From NCBI GenBank assembly GCA_036378475.1, contig DASUWJ010000119.1, positions 1 to 13,452 of the forward strand: 13,452 nt of DNA, written 5' to 3'. The DNA is from 13-2-20CM-68-14 sp036378475 (GTDB lineage Bacteria; Actinomycetota; Thermoleophilia; Gaiellales; Gaiellaceae). The notes below the pieces were generated by a model. It was not told the DNA's origin and did no database searches. It worked only from the letters and a program-made list of their open reading frames with translations. This document shows, piece by piece, positions 7,173-13,452 of this stretch (its first letter is position 1; the number at the start of each line of letters is the position of its first letter). The position numbers were made by a program, and so were the translations under genes.

Positions 7173-7176
7173 TCGA

Positions 7177-7251
7177 TCGGGGCGCCGAGATTTGAACTCG
7201 GGACCTCTTGTCCCCCAGACAAGCGCGCTAACCAGGCTGCGCCACGCCCCG
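7177..7251 (-). tRNA. tRNA-Pro (anticodon GGG)
   Basis: The 75-base gene folds fully as a cloverleaf. The acceptor stem pairs CGGGGCG with CGCCCCG and the discriminator base is A. The D stem is GCGC/GCGC. The anticodon stem CTTGT/ACAAG encloses loop CTGGGGG, giving anticodon GGG, which reads CCC and CCU proline codons. The variable loop is AGGTC and the T stem CCGAG/CTCGG holds loop TTCAAAT. The 3' CCA is not encoded (TCG follows the discriminator). A C at position 1 is normal for bacterial tRNA-Pro. It lies just beyond the terminator of the operon that carries proS, on the same strand. No separate promoter is evident, so it may use a weak one in the 25 bases upstream or rely on read-through. 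Confidence 0.95.
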
Positions 7252-7275
7252 TACCAGCAAAGAGTAACGCCCCTA

Positions 7276-7299
7276 GGAAAAAGGCCGCGTGAGGCCCTC
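7276..7299 (-). terminator. Intrinsic terminator after the proS-regulator operon
   Basis: On the minus strand AGGGCC, loop TCACGC and GGCCTT form a 6-bp stem with one G-U pair, followed directly by TTTTTCC. It starts 4 bases after the TAG of the XRE-type gene. It is the only clear rho-independent terminator in the window and marks the end of the cdsA-to-regulator transcription unit. Confidence 0.7.
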
Positions 7300-7303
7300 C
7301 GCG

Positions 7304-7606
7304 CTACTTGCGCAGGCGCTTGTAGAGCCGGTCGACGAGCTCCGGCATCGATTCGAGCCGCTCGGTGATCAGGCGCAGGCGATACTCACGGAAGTGCTCG
7401 GGCTCGACCCCGAGCGCCTTGGCGAGCGTCCGCATCACTTCGTCGGAGGGGACCGGTCTGTTGCCGTGGACAAGGTGGTTCAGGTAGCCCGCCGAGAGCT
7501 TCGTCTTGTCGGCGAGCGCCCGGTAGGTGACGCTGCTCTCGTCCATCAACTGCTCGATCGTCGCACCGAAGGGCTCGTCGCTGAACCTGCGACGCCTGCG
7601 CGGCAC
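7304..7606 (-). CDS. Small XRE-family helix-turn-helix regulator, overlapping the proS stop
   Basis: A 100-residue DNA-binding protein. Residues 2-7 are a basic arm (PRRRRR). Residues about 15-72 form an XRE/Cro-type domain: TYRALADKTKLSAGYLNHLV (27-46) is the helix-turn-helix, and the helices around VMRTLAKALGVEPEHF (57-72) are typical of SinR/Cro-like folds. The C-terminal 28 residues are charged and helical. The reading frame is open much further upstream inside proS. I place the start at GTG (7604-7606), because it overlaps the proS stop as TAGTG and has GAGG about 8 bases before it, and because residues beyond it look like out-of-frame proS. This arrangement makes translational coupling to ProS likely. 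The target is unknown; autoregulation or control of the adjacent tRNA-Pro is possible but unproven. Confidence 0.78.
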   Translation of the reverse strand: MPRRRRRFSDEPFGATIEQLMDESSVTYRALADKTKLSAGYLNHLVHGNRPVPSDEVMRTLAKALGVEPEHFREYRLRLITERLESMPELVDRLYKRLRK

Positions 7607-9264
7607 TAGAAGGCCTCCGCGAGCGAGGCGATCGGGAGGCGCCGCTCGGTGCCCGTCGCTCGGTCGCGAACATCGACTGCACCATCCTCGATCGTCTTTT
7701 TTCCGACCGTGACGCGGATCGGCAGCCCGAGCAGATCCGCATCGGCGAACTTCTCGCCGGCGCGGGCGTCCCGGTCGTCCAGGAGGACTGTGAGTCCGGC
7801 GGACTCGAGGACCGCTGCTGCCGCTTGGGCCTGCTCTTCGACGCCGGGGAGCGCGACCACGTACACATCGTACGGGGCGACGGCCCGCGGCCACATGATC
7901 CCCTGCTCGTCGTGGTGCTGCTCGACGATCGCCGCGATCACCCGGCCGACGCCGATCCCGTAGCTCCCCATCACGAGCGGCCTCTCCGTGCTGTCCTCGT
8001 CCAGGAAGGTGGCCTCGAGCGGCACCGAGTAGAAGGTTCCGAGCTTGAAGATGTGACCGACCTCGATCGCGCTTTCGATCGAGAGCTTGCCGCCGCAGAC
8101 TGGGCACGAGTCGCCCTCCTGCACCCGGCGCAGGTCCGCGAATTCGGCCTGGAAGTCGCGGCCTGCCTGAGCGCCTCGCAGATGCCAGTCGTCCCGGTTT
8201 GCGCCGACGACGTACTGGCCCTCCCGCAGGGTCTCGTCCGCGAGCACGGAGACCGGCGAGGAGACGGGGCCGATCGAACCCCCGGAGGCTCCGAAGGCCT
8301 CTTTGACCTCCTCGGCCTGAGCAGGCCGCACGCCCTGGCCCAGCGCCGCGGCGAGCTTGGCCTCCTCGAGCCGGTCGTCGCCGCGGATCAGCGCCAGCAC
8401 GACCCTTCCATCGATGACGACCGGCATCGCCTTCGCCGTCGCCCGGGCGTCGAGGCCGAGGAACGCGGAGACCTCAGCGATCGTCCGCAGACCCGGCGTC
8501 TCGACCTCGGCCGGCACCGGGAGGTGCTCGGGAAACTCGGGCGCGGGTGGAATGCCCCGCGCTGCCTCGATGTCCGCCGCATAGTCCCCGTTCTCGCAGC
8601 GGACGAGGTAGTTCTCGCCCGACTCGGAGGGTGCGAGGAAGTCGTTCGAGCCGCTCCCCCCCATCTCGCCCGACTCCGCCTCGACCTCGTAGAACTCGAG
8701 CTCGCAGCGCTCGAAGATCCGCGCGTAGGCCACGGCGTGCTTGCGGAAGCTCGCGTCCAAGCCGGCCTCGTCGCGGTCGAACGAGTAGGCGTCCTTCATG
8801 ATGAACTCGCGCACCCGCAGCAAGCCCCCGCGCGGCCGCGGCTCGTCCCGCTCCTTGGTGCCGAAGTGGTACCAGATCTGCGGCAGCTGTTTGTAGGACT
8901 GCAGCTCGGCGGCGTGGTAGGTGAAGGTCTCCTCGTGGGTCATCGGCAGCACGAACTCGCGCCCGTTTCGGTCCCGCAGCTTGAAGAGGACCGTCAGGTC
9001 GTAACGGCCGGTCTTCTTCCACAGCTCCGCCGGGGTCAGGATCGGTCCGAGCATCTCCTGCGCGCCGATCGCGTCCATTTCCTCGCGGATGATCTGGACG
9101 ACTCGCTGGTGGACGCGCCAGCCGAGCGGCAGGTAGGTCCAGACACCCGCGCTGAGCTGCCGGATGAAGCCGCCGCGAACGAGCAGCTTGTGGCTGGCCG
9201 CCTCGGCCTCGGCCGGGTCGTCGCGCAGCGTGGGCAGGAAGAGCTGTGAAGCCCGGACGATCAC
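7606..9264 (-). CDS. proS: Prolyl-tRNA synthetase (bacterial type)
   Basis: A cytoplasmic class II synthetase that attaches proline to tRNA-Pro. The 552-residue protein has the bacterial-type layout. Residues 1 to about 235 hold the first part of the catalytic core, with SQLFLPTLRDDPAEAE at the start, the motif 1 region near WTYLPLGWR (42-50), MTHEE (108-112), and motif 2 near RDEPRPRGGLLRVREF (139-154). A YbaK-like editing insertion (about 240-395) follows, with the conserved lysine in ATAKAMPV. The core then resumes with CPVCGG and motif 3 at GSYGIGVGR. The last about 100 residues form the anticodon-binding domain. Start is GTG (9262-9264), 15 bases after the ispG stop, with only a weak GGGT upstream. 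A TAG at 7606-7608 ends it, overlapping the next gene. Its cognate tRNA-Pro lies about 350 bases downstream. Confidence 0.97.
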   Translation of the reverse strand: MIVRASQLFLPTLRDDPAEAEAASHKLLVRGGFIRQLSAGVWTYLPLGWRVHQRVVQIIREEMDAIGAQEMLGPILTPAELWKKTGRYDLTVLFKLRDRNGREFVLPMTHEETFTYHAAELQSYKQLPQIWYHFGTKERDEPRPRGGLLRVREFIMKDAYSFDRDEAGLDASFRKHAVAYARIFERCELEFYEVEAESGEMGGSGSNDFLAPSESGENYLVRCENGDYAADIEAARGIPPAPEFPEHLPVPAEVETPGLRTIAEVSAFLGLDARATAKAMPVVIDGRVVLALIRGDDRLEEAKLAAALGQGVRPAQAEEVKEAFGASGGSIGPVSSPVSVLADETLREGQYVVGANRDDWHLRGAQAGRDFQAEFADLRRVQEGDSCPVCGGKLSIESAIEVGHIFKLGTFYSVPLEATFLDEDSTERPLVMGSYGIGVGRVIAAIVEQHHDEQGIMWPRAVAPYDVYVVALPGVEEQAQAAAAVLESAGLTVLLDDRDARAGEKFADADLLGLPIRVTVGKKTIEDGAVDVRDRATGTERRLPIASLAEAF

Positions 9265-9279
9265 TGTTGCCGACCCAGG

Positions 9280-10416
9280 CTACTCGTTGATCGGTATCAG
9301 TGAGGCCTCCGCCATCGCCAGAGCGGCGGGCTTGGCCATCTTCAACCGCTTCGGCCTGTGCATGCCGCCGGCGATCCAGTTGTCGATCTCGTGGAAGAGC
9401 TCGTCGACGAGGATCTCCGAGGAGACCTTCTTCAGCACCCGGCCGTGGGCGTACACGAAGCCGACGTCGCGGCCGCCGGCGATCCCGAAGTCGGCATCGC
9501 CCGCCTCGCCTGGCCCGTTGACGGCACAGCCGAGCACGGCGACCTCGAAGTGCTGCGGATAGGTATGCAGGCGCTCTTCCACCTGCTCCGCGAGGGTCTG
9601 GACGCCGACGTTGTCGCGGCCGCAGCTCGGACAGGCGATCATGATCGGTCCCCGCTCGCGCAGACCGAGCGCCTTCAGGATCTCGAAGCCGGCCCTGACC
9701 TCCTCCACCGGGTCGGCGGTCAGCGAGACCCGTAGCGTGTCGCCGATTCCGTCCACGAGCAGCGCGCCCATGCCGACGGCGCTCTTGATCGAGCCGGAGT
9801 ACGGCGTGCCTGCCTCGGTCACGCCGAGATGGAGCGGGTAGGGAACCTTGGCCGAGAGGAGGCGGTAGGCGCGGATCATCGTCGGCACGTGGCTCGACTT
9901 GACGGAGATCTTGAAGTCGTAGAAGCCGAGGCTTTCGAGCAGGCGCACCTCCTCGAGCGCAGCCTCGACGAGCGCTTCGGCCTGGTCTCGCTGCGCGAGC
10001 TCCGCGAGGTGCTTCGGCAGCGAGCCCGAGTTGGCACCGATCCGCATCGGGATTCCCGCCCCCTTCGCTGCACGCACGACCTCGGCGACCTTGTCGGGGC
10101 CGCCGATGTTGCCCGGGTTGATCCGCACGGCGGCGACACCCGCGTCGATCGCGCGCAGCGCCAGGCTGGCGTTGAAGTGAATGTCCGCGATGACCGGTAT
10201 CGGCGAGAGCCGGACGAGCTTCGGCAGGGCCTCCGCGTCCTCGGACTTCGGCACCGCGACGCGCACGACCTCGCAGCCGGCCGAGGCTAGCGCGGCGATC
10301 TGCGCGGTCGTCGCCTCGACGTCGTGCGTCTTGGTCAGCGTCATCGACTGCACGGCGACGGGCGCGCCGCCGCCGATCTGGACGCTGCCGACGCGGATCG
10401 CGCGTTCGCTGGCCAT
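9280..10416 (-). CDS. ispG: 4-hydroxy-3-methylbut-2-enyl-diphosphate synthase (GcpE)
   Basis: A [4Fe-4S] enzyme of the MEP isoprenoid pathway that reductively converts 2-C-methyl-D-erythritol 2,4-cyclodiphosphate to HMBPP. The length of 378 residues is normal. Residues about 3-250 form the TIM barrel, with VGSVQIGGGAPVAVQSMT at the start, RINPGNIGG (98-106) and IGANSGSL (126-133). The C-terminal iron-sulfur domain has C262 and C265 (ACPSCGR), C297 (GCAVNGPGE) and E304, matching the E. coli ligands in spacing. The frame stays open upstream, but the family start fits ATG at 10416, not the ATG at 10539. A TAGAAT box ends 7 bases before this ATG, so the mRNA may be leaderless from an internal promoter. 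proS follows after 15 bases. Confidence 0.96.
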   Translation of the reverse strand: MASERAIRVGSVQIGGGAPVAVQSMTLTKTHDVEATTAQIAALASAGCEVVRVAVPKSEDAEALPKLVRLSPIPVIADIHFNASLALRAIDAGVAAVRINPGNIGGPDKVAEVVRAAKGAGIPMRIGANSGSLPKHLAELAQRDQAEALVEAALEEVRLLESLGFYDFKISVKSSHVPTMIRAYRLLSAKVPYPLHLGVTEAGTPYSGSIKSAVGMGALLVDGIGDTLRVSLTADPVEEVRAGFEILKALGLRERGPIMIACPSCGRDNVGVQTLAEQVEERLHTYPQHFEVAVLGCAVNGPGEAGDADFGIAGGRDVGFVYAHGRVLKKVSSEILVDELFHEIDNWIAGGMHRPKRLKMAKPAALAMAEASLIPINE

Positions 10417-10422
10417 GCGCTC

Positions 10423-10428
10423 GATTCT
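10423..10428 (-). promoter_or_regulatory. Candidate -10 box for leaderless ispG mRNA
   Basis: The minus strand reads TAGAAT followed by CGAGCGC and ATG, the spacing expected when transcription begins at the start codon. No good -35 box or Shine-Dalgarno sequence is seen. It lies after a broken gene, so an internal promoter for ispG-proS-regulator would make sense. The hexamer is seen; promoter activity is inferred. Confidence 0.4.
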
Positions 10429-10513
10429 AGCCCGGTGCCCGCATTCGGCCCGGCTCTCCACGTGCTTGGACACCGGGGGTCCGCCTAGCGGCGCCCTCGT
10501 CGGGTCCGGTCGC

Positions 10514-10970
10514 TCACGGCGACGAGCGAGGCCGAGCATCGACTCCCGGCGGCATGTACACCAGCAGTACCCGGAGGGTGTGTTCCTGGCGAAATCGAGG
10601 GTGAGCGAGGCCCTAAGCGTTCCGTGCTCGCCGCTTTCTGCGAGCTCGAGGCGCTGGATGCGCGTCTGCAGGTAGGGAAGCGCGACCGCTCAGGGCTGGA
10701 TCACCCGTGTGACGACCGTCCGACGACCGGCGTGCAGGCTGAGTGAGCCCGTCTGTCCGTCGCCGAAGCGTCAAAGCCGAGCGCGAGGCCCGCGAGTCCA
10801 GGCGCGAGACCCGGATGCCGCCCCGGGTCGCAGCGCCACCTTACCGTCCCAAGCGCCGCGAGCGAGACGAGCGGCCAGGGCCCGCGAACCGGCTGCCTGT
10901 TCGCAGCTCCCTGCGAGACGCCCAGGAGCGGCCAGGCGACGAGGCCAAGCGCGAGGAACTTGCCCGCCAT
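10514..10970 (-). pseudogene. Broken gene for a small secreted or membrane-anchored protein (two frameshifts and one stop)
   Basis: Between rseP and ispG, protein-like sequence runs on through three frames. Frame 1 begins at ATG 10970 with a signal-peptide-like start, MAGKFLALGLVAWPLLGVSQ, and stays convincing through ALGTVRWRCDPGRH to LALGFDASATD. Near 10748-10765 the sense passes to a second frame: GSLSLHAGRRTVVTRVIQP, TGA (10690-10692), AVALPYLQTRIQRLELAE and then LRASLTLDFARN. Near 10578 it passes to a third: TLRVLLVYMPPGVDARPR, ending at TGA 10514-10516. Both shifts are explained by one missing base each. The joined product would be about 150 residues and looks like a small beta-rich exported domain. 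I do not recognise its function. The lesions could be real decay or sequencing or assembly errors. It starts 61 bases after rseP ends; a GGAG abuts the ATG. Confidence 0.55.
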
Positions 10971-11031
10971 CTCCTTCGTCTACGCCGGAAGGCTCGCCGC
11001 CCGTCCAGGCGGCGCCACCCACTTTCGCTAC

Positions 11032-12261
11032 TCAGCCGCCGTGGATCCGGCCGATGTCATTCGAGAGCCCGACGAAGAAGAGGAGCAGAAAGAGTGCGAT
11101 CCCGACGACCGACACCCGCTCGTAGATAGCCCGGCCGACCGAGCGGCCCCGGATGCCCTCGAAGAGCGAGAACGCGATGTGGCCACCGTCGAGCGGCAGC
11201 AGCGGGAGCAGGTTCAGTAGGGCGAGCGAGATGCTGATGAAGGCGACGATCTGCAGGTAGTCGCGGTAGTCGGTTCGAAGCGCCTGGCTCGAGACATCAA
11301 CGATCCCGACGGGCGAGGCGACATCCTTGCGCCCCGAGCCGTGGACGATCCGGGACAGGAAGGAGCCAGTCAGCTTGATGTTCTCCCAGGTCGCGCGCCC
11401 GGCGAGCCCGAAGGCGGGGAAGAAGCCGTAGCTTCGGTACTTGATCCCCGAGGGCTGGAAGCCGTAGATGTAGTAGCCGTTCTGCTTGATCGTCTCCCGC
11501 GGCGGCAGCTGCACGTAGCGACCCTGCCGGACGACTCCGACCACGACCGGCTTGCCCTCGCTCGCCTTGATCGCCTTCGAGACCTGCCTGAAGGTGACCG
11601 TCGGCTTGCCGTTGACCGCGATGATCTCGTCGCCTGGCCGAAGCCCGGCGGAGGCAGCGGGCGTCTTCGGGTTCACCTTGCCGACCTTGAGGGAGGCGTC
11701 GTAGGGAATCCCGATCATGTACACGATCGCGAGCAGGACGACGGCGAAGCCGAGGTTCGTCAGCGGCCCGGCGGCGATCACCACCACCCGCTTCCAGGTG
11801 CGCTGGCGCCAATAGGCATCCGGACCAAGCGCGTCGGCCAGCTCCTCCAGTCCCCGCTTGGCGGCCCGCAGTGCCGCCGGTGAGAACTCGGCCTCCTTGA
11901 GCGCCGCCTCGAGGCTGCCGAGCTCCTCGCGCGCCCGGGCGAAGTCGCCCTCGCCGACGATCCGCTTGATCCGCTCCACGGGCCCGACGAGCGAGGGGTC
12001 GTTGATCACCGCCGGCGCGAAGTAGGTGTCCAGGTCGGACGGAGCCGGCCTGTGCATGCCCGGGATCTTCACGTAGCCGCCAGCCGGGATAACCCCGATC
12101 CCGTACTCGATCCCCTTGCGAGTTGTCTTGACGAGCGCGGGCGGGAAGCCGATGTAGAAGCGCCGCGGCCGCATCCCGACCGCCCGCGCGGTCAAGAAGT
12201 GCCCCGTCTCATGGATCAGGACGAGGAAGAGAAGCCCGAGGGCCGCGATCAGGATGCTCAT
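11032..12261 (-). CDS. rseP: Site-2 intramembrane metalloprotease (RseP/Rip1 family, M50)
   Basis: A membrane zinc protease that cuts substrates such as anti-sigma factors within the membrane. The 409-residue protein has the zinc motif HETGH (H17, E18, H21) in the first membrane segment. A second segment lies at about 158-183. One PDZ domain covers about 189-250 (PAASAGLRPGDEIIAVNG). The third ligand motif is NLLPLLPLDGG with D358, in a segment about 337-360, and a final segment spans about 383-399. Between GGYVKIPGM and the second membrane segment lies an insert (about 71-150) that is charged and largely helical and longer than I expect for this family. The ATG overlaps the ispC TGA as ATGA, so the two are translationally coupled. 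No sigma or anti-sigma gene is in the window to name a substrate. Confidence 0.93.
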   Translation of the reverse strand: MSILIAALGLLFLVLIHETGHFLTARAVGMRPRRFYIGFPPALVKTTRKGIEYGIGVIPAGGYVKIPGMHRPAPSDLDTYFAPAVINDPSLVGPVERIKRIVGEGDFARAREELGSLEAALKEAEFSPAALRAAKRGLEELADALGPDAYWRQRTWKRVVVIAAGPLTNLGFAVVLLAIVYMIGIPYDASLKVGKVNPKTPAASAGLRPGDEIIAVNGKPTVTFRQVSKAIKASEGKPVVVGVVRQGRYVQLPPRETIKQNGYYIYGFQPSGIKYRSYGFFPAFGLAGRATWENIKLTGSFLSRIVHGSGRKDVASPVGIVDVSSQALRTDYRDYLQIVAFISISLALLNLLPLLPLDGGHIAFSLFEGIRGRSVGRAIYERVSVVGIALFLLLFFVGLSNDIGRIHGG

Positions 12262-13319
12262 GCCGGAGCCGCCGCCCGCTCGGCCAGCCGCCTCGCCTCC
12301 GCATCGGCCTCGAGGAGCTCCTCGAGTCGACCGGCCGGCTGGCCCGAGACGGCGCCGAGGGTCTCTGCGACCGTCTCAGCGATCCCGAGAAACGAGATCC
12401 GCCCCGCCAGAAAGGCGGCCACAGCGACCTCGTTCGCCGCGTTGAAGGCACACGGGTAGGTGCCGCCCTGTTCGCCCGCCTGGCGGGCCAGGCCTAGCAG
12501 CGGAAAGGTCTCGAGGTCGGGCGGCTCGAACTCGAGCACGAGCCCGGAGGCGAGATCGAGTGGGTGCACGGGTGTCTCTGCCCGCTCGGGATAGGTGAGC
12601 GCGAAGGAGATCGGCACCCGCATGTCCGGGTAGCCGAGGTGCGCGAGCGCCGCGCCGTCGCGCAGGCGAACGAGTGCGTGCACGACCGAGGTCGGCTGGA
12701 CGACCACCTCGAGCTGCTCGTAGCCGAGCCCGAACAGGAAATGGGCCTCGATCAGCTCGAGGCCTTTGTTCGCGAGCGTCGCCGAGTCGACCGTGATCTT
12801 CGGCCCCATGCTCCAGGTCGGATGGGCGAGTGCCTCCTCTGGCGTCACGTCGGCCAGCTCCTCGCGGGTGCGACCCCGAAAGGGACCGCCGGAGGCGGTC
12901 AGGATGAGCGACTGGACGGTCTCCGGCGCCCGGCCCTCCAGGCACTGGTAGGCGGCCGAGTGCTCGCTGTCGACCGGGAGCAGGCGCCCGGCGCCTCGCC
13001 GCCACGCGGCCACGGCCAGCTCTCCCGCCGCGACCAGACTCTCCTTGTTCGCGAGCGCGAGCTCAACGCCCCGTTCGAGGGCCCAGAGCGTCGCCGGCAG
13101 GCCGGCGAAGCCGACGACGGCGTTCAGGACGACGTCGGGCCGCGCGCGCTCGAGCAGCTCCGTCAGGTCGCCGCCGACCTGGGTCAGCGGCGCGAGCCCC
13201 TCGAGCGGCGTCGACCCCGAGGCGGCCGCGACGAGCTCGAGTTCCGGCCTTGACTCGATCACCTCGAGCGCCTGCTGCCCGATCGAGCCCGTGGCTCCGA
13301 GCAGCGCGATCCGCTTCAT
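12258..13319 (-). CDS. ispC: 1-deoxy-D-xylulose-5-phosphate reductoisomerase (Dxr)
   Basis: A cytoplasmic NADPH-dependent enzyme making 2-C-methyl-D-erythritol 4-phosphate, the first committed step of the MEP pathway. Seen: the nucleotide-binding GATGSIG (8-14), ALANKESLVAAG (88-99), metal ligands in VDSEHSA (D117, E119) and E188 in ATLANKGLE, the substrate loop TASGGPF (141-147), HPTWSMGPKITVDS (166-179) and NAANEVAV near the C-terminal domain. The length is 353 residues, where relatives are usually near 385-400. The shortage is in the NADPH-binding domain, between AAASGS (31-36) and ARPDVVLNAVVG (59-70), where about 25-30 residues are missing. Catalytic residues are complete, so activity is expected. 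It starts 39 bases after cdsA and overlaps rseP by 4 bases. Confidence 0.96.
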   Translation of the reverse strand: MKRIALLGATGSIGQQALEVIESRPELELVAAASGSTPLEGLAPLTQVGGDLTELLERARPDVVLNAVVGFAGLPATLWALERGVELALANKESLVAAGELAVAAWRRGAGRLLPVDSEHSAAYQCLEGRAPETVQSLILTASGGPFRGRTREELADVTPEEALAHPTWSMGPKITVDSATLANKGLELIEAHFLFGLGYEQLEVVVQPTSVVHALVRLRDGAALAHLGYPDMRVPISFALTYPERAETPVHPLDLASGLVLEFEPPDLETFPLLGLARQAGEQGGTYPCAFNAANEVAVAAFLAGRISFLGIAETVAETLGAVSGQPAGRLEELLEADAEARRLAERAAAPA

Positions 13320-13358
13320 TGCCCGAAGTGTACGAGGCCGAGAGGGCTTTGGATCCGG

Positions 13359-13452
13359 CTAGGCGAAGCCGAAGGCGCGAATCGTGTAGTAGGCGGCAAT
13401 CGAGGCAAAGAGGAGGGCGTCGAGCCGGTCGAGCAGACCCCCGTGTCCGGCC
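13359..13452 (-). CDS. cdsA: Phosphatidate cytidylyltransferase (CdsA), C-terminal end only
   Basis: Only the last 30 codons are inside the window; the gene continues past the right edge. They contain GHGGLLDRLDALLFA, which matches the CdsA family signature PGHGG-x-LDR-x-D just before the last membrane segment, and end at TAG (13359-13361). CdsA is a membrane enzyme that makes CDP-diacylglycerol from phosphatidate and CTP. CDP-diacylglycerol is the substrate of the phosphatidyltransferase at the other end of the window. The position directly before ispC and rseP is the common bacterial order, which supports the call despite the short length. Confidence 0.88.
   Translation of the reverse strand, partial: AGHGGLLDRLDALLFASIAAYYTIRAFGFA

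Noticed and set aside
6987..7368. Plus-strand open frames across the tRNA-Pro region
   Set aside because: They are antisense to the tRNA, cross its stems and the terminator, and show no recognisable protein features.
7607..8107. Longer XRE regulator starting inside proS
   Set aside because: The extra upstream translation is an out-of-frame reading of the proS C-terminal domain and shows no domain of its own.
10417..10539. Longer ispG starting at ATG 10539
   Set aside because: The 41 extra residues have no IspG similarity. The family start fits 10416, and the upstream frame belongs to the broken gene region.
10709..11129. Plus-strand open frames opposite the broken gene and the end of rseP
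   Set aside because: They are arginine- and proline-rich shadow translations. The minus-strand segments are more protein-like.

Overview
The window is GC-rich bacterial chromosome throughout and nearly filled with genes. The best taxonomic guess is a deep-branching actinobacterium, possibly of the Thermoleophilia type. This rests on composition, on GTG starts, on leaderless-looking promoters and on the conserved gene order cdsA-ispC-rseP-ispG-proS. It is an inference, because no 16S or other strong marker is present. I recognise no mobile element, CRISPR array, prophage or defence system. Most of the window is core metabolism.

Left part (1-3411): a truncated bifunctional sugar-phosphate nucleotidyltransferase/phosphomannomutase-like gene runs off the left edge on the minus strand. 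It overlaps by 4 bases the end of a CDP-alcohol phosphatidyltransferase gene. Only 17 bases away, and divergent, is a compact formiminoglutamate deiminase (hutF) gene on the plus strand. Its end overlaps the end of a convergent single-domain response regulator gene.

Middle (3412-7251): an intergenic stretch of about 290 bp precedes a class III PLP aminotransferase related to glutamate-1-semialdehyde aminomutase (plus strand). It faces a secreted BNR/Asp-box beta-propeller protein (minus strand), with a hairpin-rich gap between them. Upstream of the propeller gene lie an AT-rich promoter candidate, several inverted repeats and a tRNA-Pro(GGG) gene.

Right part (7276-13452, all minus strand): in transcription order this holds the end of cdsA, ispC (dxr), rseP, a broken small gene, ispG, proS and a small XRE-type regulator, closed by an intrinsic terminator. 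The genes link membrane lipid synthesis (CdsA), isoprenoid synthesis by the MEP pathway (IspC, IspG), intramembrane proteolysis (RseP) and prolyl-tRNA charging (ProS). The regulator start overlaps the proS stop (TAGTG), and tRNA-Pro follows just after the terminator, so proline-charging functions are clustered.

The most unusual items are four: a frameshifted pseudogene between rseP and ispG that no single reading frame reveals; the proS / XRE regulator / tRNA-Pro arrangement; a HutF with little of the usual beta-sandwich; and the 17-bp divergent hutF/phosphatidyltransferase junction, where one sequence can serve as ribosome-binding site on one strand and -10 box on the other. I found no convincing new multi-gene system.
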